Shown one piece after another: positions 37,261 to 46,731 of a stretch of DNA of 64,000 bases (within the stretch, counting starts at the first letter, position 1; each line of letters opens with the position of its first letter). The position numbers and the translations under genes were made by a program. The DNA is from Eubacterium sp. AF22-9 (GTDB lineage: Bacteria; Bacillota; Clostridia; Lachnospirales; Lachnospiraceae): contig QRVH01000013.1 in the NCBI GenBank assembly GCA_003458705.1, positions 1-64,000 on the forward strand, written 5' to 3'. The notes below the pieces were generated by a model. It made no database searches. It worked only from the letters and a program-made list of their open reading frames with translations, and was not told the DNA's origin.

Positions 37261-38696
37261 TTAAAGTGAATTATAAAGTTCTTCATATTTCCTTGCTGAA
37301 CTGTTCCAAGAGAAGTCTGTCTTCATGCCTCTGTCAACAATCTTATTCCACTCTCTCTTATGGTTGTAATATACATCCTTAGCATAATTGACAATTCCAA
37401 GCATCTCATGTGCATTATAATTAGCAAATGAGAATCCTGTTCCCTTACTCTCATATTCGTTATATGGTTCAACAGTATCCTTAAGACCACCTGTCTCTCT
37501 TACAATAGGAACTGTTCCATATCGAAGACTCATCAGCTGGGAAAGTCCACATGGTTCGAATAATGATGGCATAAGGAAAGCATCACATGCTGCATATACC
37601 TTATGTGACATATCTTCTGAATAATATATGTTAGCAGATACTCTGTCATTATATTTCCAGTCAAAATGTCTGAACATATTCTCATATCTTTCTTCACCAG
37701 TACCAAGAACAACAAACTGTACATCTTCTGCACAGAGCTGATCCATAACATAAGCAACAAGGTCAAGTCCCTTCTGATCTGTAAGTCTTGATACAAGACC
37801 AATCATAAACTTACCCTTATCCTCTGTAAGTCCCAGTTCCTTCTGAAGTGCAACTTTATTCTTCCACTTTTCTTTTCTGAAAGTTACCTGATTGTAATTA
37901 TGAGGTATTCTCTTGTCAGTCTCCGGATTATACTCATCATAATCAATACCATTGACTATTCCTGATAAAACATTAGATCTTGCTCTCATAAGTCCATCAA
38001 GGTTCTCTCCATAGAATGGAGTCTTAATCTCTTCTGCATATGTCTCACTTACTGTTGTAACCCTATCAGCATATACAATACCACCCTTTAAGTAATTGGC
38101 ATCATCATATGCTTCAAGCTTGTCTGATGTGAAATACTCATCAGGAAGACCTGTAATATCCTTAACTTTCTTAAGATCCCATATTCCCTGAAACTTAAGA
38201 TTATGTATAGTCATAATAGACTTGATCCCCTGATAAAACTCACCCTGTGAAAATCTTTCTTTAAGATATACCGGAATAAGACCTGTCTGCCAGTCATTGC
38301 AATGAATTATGTCAGGTCTGAAGCCAAGTACTGGAAGTGCTGAAAGTGCAGCCTTGCTAAAGAATGCAAACTTTTCTATATCCTCATGAATCCAGCTATA
38401 TGGCTATTGCCTCCAAAATAAAATTCATTATCAATAAAGTAAAATGTTACTCCATTCCATTCTAATTCAAATACACCTACATACTGCGTTCTCCATGCAA
38501 GGTCTATATAAAAATGTGTCTTATAAACCATCTTTTCACGATATTCCCATGGAATACATGTGTATTTAGGTATCATAACTCTTACATCAAACTTGGTCTT
38601 ATCAAAATACTTAGGAAGCGAACCTGCAACATCAGCAAGTCCTCCTGTCTTAATAAATGGTACAGCCTCTGATGCAATTAACAATACATTCTTCAT
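37261..38696 (-). pseudogene. glgA: Glycogen synthase, frameshifted
   Basis: ADP-glucose:glycogen glucosyltransferase of the GT5 family. The N-terminal fragment shows LLIASEAVPFIKTGGLADVAGSLPKYF with the ADP-glucose-binding KTGGLAD; the main part shows TIHNLKFQGIWDL, GLVSRLTDQKGLDL, MPSLFEPCGLSQLMSLRYGTVPIVRETGGLKDTV with the GT5 acidic-site signature. One C is missing opposite the GG at 38402-38403; with it GGNS joins PYSWIHEDIEKF and the protein is 478 aa, normal for GlgA. GAGGAC precedes the ATG. Other glg genes are not adjacent. Confidence 0.92.
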
Positions 38697-38750
38697 ACAT
38701 TAGTCCTCATTTCTTATTATTATTGAATCCCATACTCTTCACACACTCAT

Positions 38751-38787
38751 AAAAAATAAGTGCAGTTCCTATAAAACTGCACTTATT
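38751..38787 (-). terminator. Terminator after the NlpC/P60 gene
   Basis: A perfect 12-bp stem (38755-38766 with 38776-38787), 9-nt loop, followed by a T-run on the minus strand. Confidence 0.85.
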
Positions 38788-38807
38788 ATATCACATATAT
38801 TCAAATA

Positions 38808-39874
38808 TTACCAGTAACGTCTTATGGCAATTACACTCATGCCTATTGAATTAACGCCAACAAGTCTTACAGATCCACCAGGAACATTAGCATGAATCAT
38901 CTGACCACCACCAACATATAAACCTACATGTCCAGGGAAACAAATTATATCACCTGGTTGTGCATTAGCTAGTCCATTGACCGCTACACCACCATAAGCC
39001 TGTGAACTTGATGATCTCGAAACACTTATTCCATACTGTCTGAACAGATAAGAAGTAAATCCTGAACAGTCAAAACCTGAAGGAGAACTTCCACCACTTA
39101 CATAAGGAACTCCAAGAAGTGAATATGCAAGTGAAACAACACTGCTTGCAACTGATGAATTACCATTTGCAGTTGTAGTTATTGTACTACTCTGCTGTGT
39201 CTGATTAGTCCTAGTAACAGCTGCTGCAGCTGCCTGCTCTGCGGCTTTTTTTGCAGCAACTTCAGCTGCCTTCTTAACCGCAGCTTCAAGCTGGCCACTG
39301 ACATCATCAGCCTTAGCCTGTGTTTCCTGAATAGTACTGTAAAGTAGAGCCTGCTTCTCAGTAAGCTGTGCTGAGCTTCATCAAGTTCCTTCTTGTCACT
39401 TTCAAGACCTTCCTTAAGTTCTTTTATCTCGTTAGCTGTATTCGCCATTTCATCAAGCTTGGTTCTGTCATAATTATATACTTCCTGCATATACACTGCT
39501 TTATTAAGCATTGTACTCATATCTGATGAAGTAAGAAATACCTCAGCTAAAGATACTGACTGATCCTCATACATATATTTAATACGGAGTTTCATATCTT
39601 CATATTGTGCAGCCTGAACCTTTTCTGCTTTTTCAAGTTTAACATTAGCAGCATCAATCTCATCAGACTTCTTAGCCATCTTAAGTTCTAGATCATCCAT
39701 CTGCTGTAACAGGTATGCCCACTGATTCTGAAGATCGTCAAGTTCCTGTTCTGTCTGCTGCTTCTGCTGTTTTAATTTATCAACATCATCTGCAAATACT
39801 GCAAACACTGTTGAAACTGTTAATGTTGATGATAATAAAACCGCTGCTACACCTTTAAATATTCTCTTACGCAT
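38808..39874 (-). pseudogene. Secreted coiled-coil NlpC/P60 peptidoglycan hydrolase, frameshifted
   Basis: Cell-wall DL-endopeptidase of the CwlO/PcsB kind. The product has a signal peptide (VAAVLLSSTLTVSTVFA), a long coiled coil (DKLKQQKQQTEQELDDLQNQ onward, to about residue 210), a T/S/A-rich linker and a C-terminal NlpC/P60 domain with catalytic Cys in GFDCSGFTSYLF and His in PGHVGLYVGGGQMIHA. One base is missing near 39371, sending the first frame into an arginine/leucine-rich false tail ending at 39179. With it EAQ-x-QLTEKQALLYS is continuous and the protein is 355 aa. Start 39874 has GAGG 6 nt upstream. The promoter and an operator-like palindrome lie at 39914-39963. Confidence 0.9.
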
Positions 39875-39913
39875 ATATAACCTCAATCAAATTATTTATT
39901 ACAAAATTATTTA

Positions 39914-39931
39914 AAAATCGTTTACGATTTT
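39914..39931. promoter_or_regulatory. Palindrome at the predicted NlpC/P60 gene transcription start
   Basis: A perfect inverted repeat with 7-bp arms around a 4-nt centre, AAAATCG-TTTA-CGATTTT. It begins a few bases after the -10 hexamer, so it covers the predicted start site: the position of a repressor operator, or a 5'-end stabilising hairpin in the mRNA. Confidence 0.5.
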
Positions 39932-39934
39932 GTT

Positions 39935-39963
39935 ATTATATAATATATATAGCGTTTTTTCAA
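39935..39963 (-). promoter_or_regulatory. Promoter of the NlpC/P60 gene
   Basis: On the minus strand TTGAAA (39958-39963), 17 bp, perfect TATAAT (39935-39940), about 60 bp before the start codon. Confidence 0.75.
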
Positions 39964-40045
39964 GGTTTTACAACTAATTATGCATGAAAAAAATATGAAT
40001 TTTATCTGATATTATATTGCAGTCTTATTTTATCTGAAATCAAGG

Positions 40046-40786
40046 CTATAAATTCCGAATTGGTTGGTTTTCCTTTCCACAATTAATTGTATACCCAAAC
40101 AAATCATTTAATGTATCTGTATTACCACGATTCCATGCCACCTCAATTGCATGTCTTATTGCTCTTTCAACTCTGCTTGGGGTAGTTTCATATTTTCTGG
40201 CAATCGTTGGGTAAAGTACTTTCGTAACGCTATTTATAATCTCAGCATCCTTTACTGACAAAATAATTGAATCCCTGAGATACTGATATCCTTTAATATG
40301 AGCCGGTATTCCAATATCATGTATTATATTTGTTATATCTGACTCAAGATTACGGTCTGTAATAGAAACCGGTTCTTTGGGAACAGACTTAACATTTGTC
40401 TTATTATTCTGATTCCGTATGTACCGTATTCTGTTTACCAGCACCTCATTGTCAAAAGGTTTCATTATATAATATGCTGCTCCCATATTAAATGCATCCT
40501 CAGTTACACTGTCTCTTCCAACAGCGCTGATTACAATAAAGTCTGGCTTAGAATTCAAAGTCTTATCCTCTCTCACTTTTTCCATAACAGTAATTCCATC
40601 AATTCCTGGCATAATGAGATCCAATAAAACAACATCCGGATTACTTTCTCGAATCATCTTAACAGTATCTGCTCCGTTATCTGCAACTCCTACAATCGTC
40701 ATGTCATCCTCTTCATCAATTACATTTCTTAGTGCCTCCAGAATATTCTGATTATCATCTGCGATTGCTATTTTCGTCCTCTCCAT
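40046..40786 (-). CDS. spo0A: Sporulation master regulator Spo0A, C-terminus altered by a frameshift
   Basis: Response regulator that commits clostridia to sporulation. The receiver domain has the acidic pair D10-D11, phospho-acceptor D56 ([13 protein letters not shown]) and the KPF lysine. The DNA-binding domain has [21 protein letters not shown] and the recognition-helix region [17 protein letters not shown]. As read, it ends abnormally as [10 protein letters not shown] at 40046. One missing A opposite the TTT at 40074-40076 explains this: restoring it gives [20 protein letters not shown]… and a stop at 40002, 261 aa, the usual Spo0A length and C-terminus. The start is ATG 40786 with AAGGG upstream. 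The promoter and 0A boxes lie upstream. Confidence 0.93.
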   Translation of the reverse strand: MERTKIAIADDNQNILEALRNVIDEEDDMTIVGVADNGADTVKMIRESNPDVVLLDLIMPGIDGITVMEKVREDKTLNSKPDFIVISAVGRDSVTEDAFNMGAAYYIMKPFDNEVLVNRIRYIRNQNNKTNVKSVPKEPVSITDRNLESDITNIIHDIGIPAHIKGYQYLRDSIILSVKDAEIINSVTKVLYPTIARKYETTPSRVERAIRHAIEVAWNRGNTDTLNDLFGYTINCGKENQPIRNL

Positions 40787-40850
40787 AGATTCAAGCCCTT
40801 TCATATTGTGAAAATTAATTATTCCGACATGTCATAACTTCACAACAATT

Positions 40851-40879
40851 AGTATAATTTTAACAACAGCAGTGTGCAA
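40851..40879 (-). promoter_or_regulatory. Promoter of spo0A
   Basis: On the minus strand TTGCAC (40874-40879), 17 bp, TATACT (40851-40856), placing the start near 40844 and giving a leader of about 58 nt. Confidence 0.5.
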
Positions 40880-40907
40880 GCACTTTTTATCGCAAGATAT
40901 CGCAGCA

Positions 40908-40926
40908 TTCGACAAAATTCGACAAA
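40908..40926 (-). promoter_or_regulatory. Two tandem 0A boxes upstream of spo0A
   Basis: TTTGTCGAA occurs twice on the minus strand (40918-40926 and 40908-40916), each containing the perfect 0A-box core TGTCGAA, with 10-bp spacing so both face the same side of the helix. They lie about 64-82 bp upstream of the predicted spo0A start, consistent with autoregulation by phosphorylated Spo0A. Confidence 0.8.
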
Positions 40927-40939
40927 TTATATGTATTTA

Positions 40940-42289
40940 TTAAATTAAACCATCAATTATTATGAACAAAATTACAAGAGGAAGGATATATTTAAGATAG
41001 AACTTAAAAATCTTAGGCATGCCGATACCCTTTCCGTTATTAACTTCATTCATATAATTATCATATCCCCAGCCAAGTTTCGTTGTACAGAAAAGAAGTA
41101 TAACAAGACTTCCTATCGGGAGAATAAGGCTGCTTACAAGAAAATCTTCAAGATCAAGTACATTAGTTCCTGCACCTAACGGTGTGAATCCGCTAAGCAC
41201 ATTAAATCCAAGAATGCATGGAATACTCATTACAATTATAATGAATAGATTAATAATTCCTGCTTTCTTACGGCTCCATCCAAAAGCTTCCATATTGCAT
41301 GCAATAATATTCTCCAGAACAGCAATAACTGTGGATAATGCCGCAAATGTCATAAAAAGGAAGAACATTGCGCCCCAGAATCTTCCGCCTGACATATGTT
41401 CGAACACCTTTGGAAGTGTTACGAAAATAAGGCTTGGACCACTGTCTGTTGGTATATTATATGACATACATGCGGGAAATATGATAACTCCTGACATAAT
41501 TGCTACAAATGTGTCAAGTAATGTAATCTGGATGCCCTCTCCTACAAGCGCACGCTCTTTTCCTATATAGCTTCCGAATATCATCATTGAACCCATTCCA
41601 ACGCTCAGAGTAAAGAAAGCCTGTCTCATTGCCTCAATAATAATATTTCCAAGACCAACCTCTTCTATCTTATTCATATCAGGAACAAGAAAATATCGCA
41701 TTCCCTTTCCGGCACCATCAAGTGTAAGACTGTGGATAGCAAGAACAACAATAAGTCCAAGAAGAATAAGCATCATATATTTTGTAATCTTTTCAACACC
41801 ATTCTGAAGTCCCATACTGCAGACAATAACCGCAATAAGAACTATTACTGCCATCCACACAAACATTATCCATGGATTAGCAGTTACATCAGCAAACATC
41901 TGTGAACTGTCAGTGTTTTTAGTAATATCACCAGTTACATACTTGATAAAATATCCTAACATCCATCCTGAAACAGTAGTATAGAAGAATAAAAGTATAT
42001 AATTGCCTATCATTCCAAGATATCCATGAATATGCCACTTCTGTCCAGGTCGCTCCAGTTCATGATATGCCCTTATTATACTGCTTTTAGAAGCTCTTCC
42101 CATTGCAAGTTCCATTGATAGTACAGGAATTCCAAACATAAGAAGGAATAACATATATAATAAAACAAATATTCCACCTCCATTATTGCCTGCAACATAT
42201 GGAAAACGCCATACATTTCCAATTCCGATTGCGCAGCCTGCACTTATAAGTATGAATCCAAGTCTGCTGCCAAATTTCTCTCTTTCCAT
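40940..42289 (-). CDS. Sodium-dependent (NSS/SNF family) symporter
   Basis: A LeuT-fold transporter (449 aa, about 11-12 membrane segments) that imports an amino acid or related compound with Na+. Family signatures are GSRLGFILISAGCAIGIGNVWRFPYVAGNNGGG at the start, with the unwound helix-1 GIGNVWRFPY, and FFTLSVGMGSMMIFGSY in helix 6. The substrate cannot be read. It lies between spoIVB and spo0A, which are adjacent in Bacillus and most clostridia, so it looks inserted. Base use resembles its neighbours, so no recent transfer is evident. Confidence 0.92.
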   Translation of the reverse strand: MEREKFGSRLGFILISAGCAIGIGNVWRFPYVAGNNGGGIFVLLYMLFLLMFGIPVLSMELAMGRASKSSIIRAYHELERPGQKWHIHGYLGMIGNYILLFFYTTVSGWMLGYFIKYVTGDITKNTDSSQMFADVTANPWIMFVWMAVIVLIAVIVCSMGLQNGVEKITKYMMLILLGLIVVLAIHSLTLDGAGKGMRYFLVPDMNKIEEVGLGNIIIEAMRQAFFTLSVGMGSMMIFGSYIGKERALVGEGIQITLLDTFVAIMSGVIIFPACMSYNIPTDSGPSLIFVTLPKVFEHMSGGRFWGAMFFLFMTFAALSTVIAVLENIIACNMEAFGWSRKKAGIINLFIIIVMSIPCILGFNVLSGFTPLGAGTNVLDLEDFLVSSLILPIGSLVILLFCTTKLGWGYDNYMNEVNNGKGIGMPKIFKFYLKYILPLVILFIIIDGLI

Positions 42290-42307
42290 CGTATCATAAT
42301 CCTTTTC

Positions 42308-43558
42308 TCAATTAGTTTCTTTTTCGTCTTTATCCAGCATTCTATCAATAAATATACCATATCCGCAAGTAGAATCATCAACAAATACATGTGTGACAGC
42401 CCCGATTATCTTTCCATTCTGAATAATCGGGCTCCCACTCATTCCCTGGACAATCCCGTTAGTCAGCTTAAGAAGTTCACCAGATGTAACCTTAAATGTT
42501 ATATTCTTTGAATCGCCGTATTTTAAATCTGTTATATCAATTTCATAATCATGAAAGCTGCCATTATTATAAAACCTCACATAGGCGGCACCTTTTGTAA
42601 CCTCATATGATCCGGCTGCTTTCATAAGTTCAGGTGAATACTCACTATATAAAGAGTAAGCATTTTCACCATATATGCCTTTATCAGTGTTTTTGCTTAT
42701 GCTCCCTATATTATTCTCCCTGTAATCAATTGTGCCAAGAAGCTCACCCGGTTCGCCGTTCTTTCCCGGAACAATAGATAAAATCCTTGTCCTGTATATC
42801 CTGCCATCACTGATATCAAGGATATTTCCGGTTTCATTGTCTGAGATTCCATGTCCTAACGCTGCAAATGTGCCATCTTCACATACATAAGTAACAGTAC
42901 CGACTCCCTGTGTATCGTCCTTAACCCAGATTCCAAGCTTATATTCGCCTGCAACATTTTTCACAGGTGTGACATCAAAGCTTTGTTCCTGATTATCCCG
43001 CCTTACAGTTATATTAATAGATTTCCCTTCTGAATCAGCTACCGCCTGCGAAAGCTGTTCCTTTGTGCTGACTTCATTATCATCTACCTTAATAATGTAA
43101 TCACCCTTATTAATTTTGCCAGATACCGGAACAAAATTCTGTCCATCATAAGTACATATAGTCTCTGTATTAACAACATACACACCATTGCATTTAAGAT
43201 ATATTCCTACCTGAAAGCCGCCTGAATAAATGTATTTTTCATTGACAACCTCCATATGTGTCCTTGCAACAGGAAGCAGCCCGAAAAGCTTGTAATCAAC
43301 ATAATACTGACCGGTATCTCCCGACTGGATTGTAACCTGTCTGCCAAAATCAATATTATCAGCACATATATTATTGCTGCTGTCATACACAGTTCCCACA
43401 ACAGGAATATCCATAGAAAACACAGCTTTATCCTGTGTATAAATATAAAGCTTGTCCGGTATCTTTTTCTTAATTGAATTACAGTAAAAGAACGCCATAA
43501 AGCCTATACAAAATGCCATAGAGCTGGCATAAATTAACCCTTTTTTAAAATGCTTCAT
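42308..43558 (-). CDS. spoIVB: SpoIVB serine peptidase
   Basis: Forespore-secreted serine peptidase that triggers pro-sigma-K processing in the mother cell. The 416-residue protein has an N-terminal membrane segment, a PDZ domain (INKGDYIIKVDDNEVSTKEQL) and a SpoIVB (S55) peptidase domain with the catalytic His in AALGHGISD and Ser in VQGMSGSPIIQNGKIIGAVTHVFV. ATG 43558 has GGTGG upstream; an in-frame earlier start is less likely. It follows recN as in Bacillus. Confidence 0.95.
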   Translation of the reverse strand: MKHFKKGLIYASSMAFCIGFMAFFYCNSIKKKIPDKLYIYTQDKAVFSMDIPVVGTVYDSSNNICADNIDFGRQVTIQSGDTGQYYVDYKLFGLLPVARTHMEVVNEKYIYSGGFQVGIYLKCNGVYVVNTETICTYDGQNFVPVSGKINKGDYIIKVDDNEVSTKEQLSQAVADSEGKSINITVRRDNQEQSFDVTPVKNVAGEYKLGIWVKDDTQGVGTVTYVCEDGTFAALGHGISDNETGNILDISDGRIYRTRILSIVPGKNGEPGELLGTIDYRENNIGSISKNTDKGIYGENAYSLYSEYSPELMKAAGSYEVTKGAAYVRFYNNGSFHDYEIDITDLKYGDSKNITFKVTSGELLKLTNGIVQGMSGSPIIQNGKIIGAVTHVFVDDSTCGYGIFIDRMLDKDEKETN

Positions 43559-43644
43559 ATCAATCCACCATCCTTCTAAGATTAGTATTGACAAATGAAA
43601 TACTTTTAAAAAAGGGTATTACTGTAAATTAAATTTTACTGTAT

Positions 43645-45318
43645 TTAATTATGCTTTGCCGCCTGTGCCATATTTTTAAGTTCTTTAGCATTAGACACAA
43701 CTGCCTCTGTAATGCTTGAACCGCCAAGCATTCTGGCAAGTTCTCCCACACTTTCATCATAAGAAAGTCTGGTTATGTTACTTATCGTTCTGTTGTCTTT
43801 AGTAGACTTTTCAATAACATAATGATTATCCGCCATTGCGGCAATCTGTGGCAAATGTGTAATACATATTATCTGATGAGTATTTGACAGAGCATTTAAC
43901 TTCTCAGCTACAAGCTGTGCTGTCTTTCCGCTGATACCTGCATCAATCTCATCAAATATAAGTGTTTTTGACACGTCTGTTTCTGCCATAACACTTTTAA
44001 TTGCAAGCATAATTCTTGACAATTCACCGCCGGAAGCAATCTTTGCAAGCGGCTTCATATCTTCACCCGGATTAGTTGATATCATAAATCTGACATCATC
44101 AGTTCCTGCCTGATCCGGCTCTTTTTCTGAAAAACAAGCCTCAAACCTTACATCTAAGAAATTAAGCTGCCTTAACGCATTCTTTATATCCTCTGCAAAC
44201 TGAAGTGCTGTCTTTCTTCTGTGAGTTCCAAGCTTTCCTGCAGATTTCATCAACTGCTTAAAAGCTAAGTCATACTCTGCTTTTCTTTTGGCAACTACTT
44301 CATCATAATTCTCATATTCAGATAACTTCTGCTTCTTTTCTTCAAGTGCTGATAATATATTTTCAATTGAATTGCCATACTTCATTTTAAGAGAATTAAT
44401 TAAATCCAGCCTTTCCTCCAGCGCATTAAACTCTGACTGGTCAAATGTAAAATCTTCCATATATGCTGAAAGATTATGTGCAACATCTGATATAAGGTTT
44501 TCGATATCAGAAAGAATATCGCAGTTTTCTGACAGGCTCTCGTCATATTCGCTTGCAGCAATCATATTCTTTAAAGCTGAACCTGCCATATCACTAAGAT
44601 TACTGTCACCTTCTGATAAAAGCATGGAAACTTCTGACAGATTGCCAGCAATCTTCTGGAAATTGCTCATACGGCGGTAATCTGTTTCCACCTGCTCATC
44701 TTCTCCCGGTTTTAAAGCTGCTGATTCAAGTTCATTGATTTCATATTGAAGAAATGCCATTTCTTTAATTCTTGATTCACCATCACCAGAAAGACTTTCA
44801 TATTCTTTTTTACATTTAGTATATTCCCTGTAAAATTGTTTATACTCATCAAGTAAAGGACGAACAGTATCATCATATTCGTCAATTACAGACAGATGAT
44901 TACTCTCATCCATAAGAAGCTGGTTATCATGCTGACCATGAATGTCTATCAGCTCATGTGCAAGAAGTCTTGTCTGTGCCGATGTAAATGACTGTCCGTT
45001 TACCTTAATCTGTGAACGGTTTGCCATAATTTTCCTTGATATAACAAGTTCCCCATCCTCGCATGATATAACGCCAAGTTCCTTAATCCGTTCAACCTTA
45101 TCTTCCGGTATTGCAAATGTTATCTCTGAAAGCCCGTATTCACACCCCGACCTTATAAAATCCGGCGATGTCTTGCTTCCCAGTGCAGCATTAATAGAAC
45201 CTAATATTATAGATTTTCCGGCGCCTGTTTCACCTGAAAGTATATTAAGCCCTTCCTCAAAATCAATATTTTCTTCTTCTATCAATGCAAGATTCTTAAC
45301 ATGTAAATTAACTAACAT
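43645..45318 (-). CDS. recN: DNA repair protein RecN
   Basis: SMC-like ATPase of double-strand-break repair (557 aa). Walker A LSGETGAGKSIILGSI is near residue 28. The head is followed by a moderately long coiled coil, then the C-terminal part with IASGGELSRIMLAIK and Walker B TLIFDEIDAGISG and ITHLPQIAAMADNH. It lies between argR and spoIVB. Confidence 0.96.
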   Translation of the reverse strand: MLVNLHVKNLALIEEENIDFEEGLNILSGETGAGKSIILGSINAALGSKTSPDFIRSGCEYGLSEITFAIPEDKVERIKELGVISCEDGELVISRKIMANRSQIKVNGQSFTSAQTRLLAHELIDIHGQHDNQLLMDESNHLSVIDEYDDTVRPLLDEYKQFYREYTKCKKEYESLSGDGESRIKEMAFLQYEINELESAALKPGEDEQVETDYRRMSNFQKIAGNLSEVSMLLSEGDSNLSDMAGSALKNMIAASEYDESLSENCDILSDIENLISDVAHNLSAYMEDFTFDQSEFNALEERLDLINSLKMKYGNSIENILSALEEKKQKLSEYENYDEVVAKRKAEYDLAFKQLMKSAGKLGTHRRKTALQFAEDIKNALRQLNFLDVRFEACFSEKEPDQAGTDDVRFMISTNPGEDMKPLAKIASGGELSRIMLAIKSVMAETDVSKTLIFDEIDAGISGKTAQLVAEKLNALSNTHQIICITHLPQIAAMADNHYVIEKSTKDNRTISNITRLSYDESVGELARMLGGSSITEAVVSNAKELKNMAQAAKHN

Positions 45319-45338
45319 ACCCTGCCTTTCAATCCTGT

Positions 45339-45797
45339 CTACTCAGTTTTCTTAATAAGCTTCTTAATCTTGTTCATAACAAGTAATGTATCATTAACCG
45401 TTCTTACGGCACACATAATAGTATCATCACCAGCAATAGAGCCGACAATTTCATTCCAGTCAAGAGCATCAATTGCCGCGCATACTGCCATTGCCATGCC
45501 GGGTGCTGTCTTAATCACAAGAATATTCTGTGCCATATCCATTGATACAAAGCCTTCTTTAAGAACTCTTAAAAACTTATCATTTGCTACAGGTTTATCC
45601 TTCGTCAGTGTTGCATATCTTGTTCTTTTGCCATCTACAGAAACCTTGGAAAGATTCAGTTCCCTGATATCCCTCGAAACAGTCGCCTGCGTCACATTAT
45701 ACCCCTCATCATTAAGAATCTTCGCAAGTTCCTCCTGCGTCCCAATTTCGTATCTGTCAATTAATTCCAATATCTTTTTATGTCTGTCTGTTTTCAT
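45339..45797 (-). CDS. argR: Arginine repressor ArgR/AhrC
   Basis: Arginine-responsive transcription regulator (152 aa): N-terminal winged HTH (ILELIDRYEIGTQEELAKIL, TQATVSRDIRELNLSKV) and a C-terminal hexamerisation/arginine-binding domain with the GSIAGDDTIM signature. ATG 45797 is preceded by GGGGAAAA; a TTG 12 nt earlier is rejected. No arginine genes lie nearby; the position before recN is ancestral in Firmicutes. Confidence 0.95.
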   Translation of the reverse strand: MKTDRHKKILELIDRYEIGTQEELAKILNDEGYNVTQATVSRDIRELNLSKVSVDGKRTRYATLTKDKPVANDKFLRVLKEGFVSMDMAQNILVIKTAPGMAMAVCAAIDALDWNEIVGSIAGDDTIMCAVRTVNDTLLVMNKIKKLIKKTE

Positions 45798-45809
45798 ACT
45801 TTTCCCCAA

Positions 45810-46691
45810 CTACATTTTATTCCTTATTCTCTCTAAGAAAGATATCCTGCTTGTCTTGACAAGCCTTGATATACGCTCTGACTGCGTAATAACAATTCTG
45901 TCCCCTGTCACAAGCTCGCAGAAGCTTTCTCCGTCAAATGTAGCAACTCTTGCACTGTCATTCTTAAGAGAGCCTGTCTTTCTTCCTGAAGAACTCTTAT
46001 TATCCTTCATCTCAATCATTATCTCATCATCAGCAGCAAATATAATGCTTCTCTGATTAAGAGAATGTGGACATATAGGAGTCACCATAATAAGTCTGGC
46101 TGTTGGCTGGATTATCGGGCCACCCGCTGACAGACTGTACGCTGTCGAACCCGTTGCAGTTGAAACAATAACGCCATCAGCCGAATATGTATTAAGATAC
46201 TCACCATTGACATATATATCAAAATCAATAATTCTCAGTGCACCATTTCTGTTGATTACAACATCATTAAGAGCCATATCTGAAAAAATACGCTCTCCAT
46301 CACGGTATATGTGACCATCAAGCATCATACGGCTGTCAATCTCATAATCATCTTTAAGAAGACACTCTAATGTCTCCTCAAACCTTGACATATCTGTATC
46401 TGTAAGATAGCCAAGCGTTCCAATATTAACACCTATGAATGGAATAGCCTTCTCTGACAATTCCCTTGATGCCTGAATAAGCGTTCCATCACCACCTAGA
46501 ACAATAACACATTCAGTATTATCAGGGACAAGTCTCACATCACTATATGAACCTGTAGTATTAAATGCTTCTTCCTGTTCTATCTGACACACACATTCAG
46601 CACCCTTGGAACGCAGAAAATGTGCAATCTTTCTTGTATTAACGCCATCAGGATCTTTAAACCTGTTAGTAACAATATAAAAATACTTCAT
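45810..46691 (-). CDS. nadK: NAD kinase
   Basis: Makes NADP+ from NAD+ with ATP or polyphosphate. The 293-residue protein has VLGGDGTLIQASR (the GGDG motif), GVNIGTLGYLTD, LNDVVINR and the TATGSTAYSLSAGGPI active-site segment. ATG 46691 with GAGG 6 nt upstream is preferred to 46703. It lies between tlyA and argR. Confidence 0.95.
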   Translation of the reverse strand: MKYFYIVTNRFKDPDGVNTRKIAHFLRSKGAECVCQIEQEEAFNTTGSYSDVRLVPDNTECVIVLGGDGTLIQASRELSEKAIPFIGVNIGTLGYLTDTDMSRFEETLECLLKDDYEIDSRMMLDGHIYRDGERIFSDMALNDVVINRNGALRIIDFDIYVNGEYLNTYSADGVIVSTATGSTAYSLSAGGPIIQPTARLIMVTPICPHSLNQRSIIFAADDEIMIEMKDNKSSSGRKTGSLKNDSARVATFDGESFCELVTGDRIVITQSERISRLVKTSRISFLERIRNKM

Positions 46692-46731
46692 ACCGAACCT
46701 CATTTAGTATACGAAAAGAATTAAATATATA

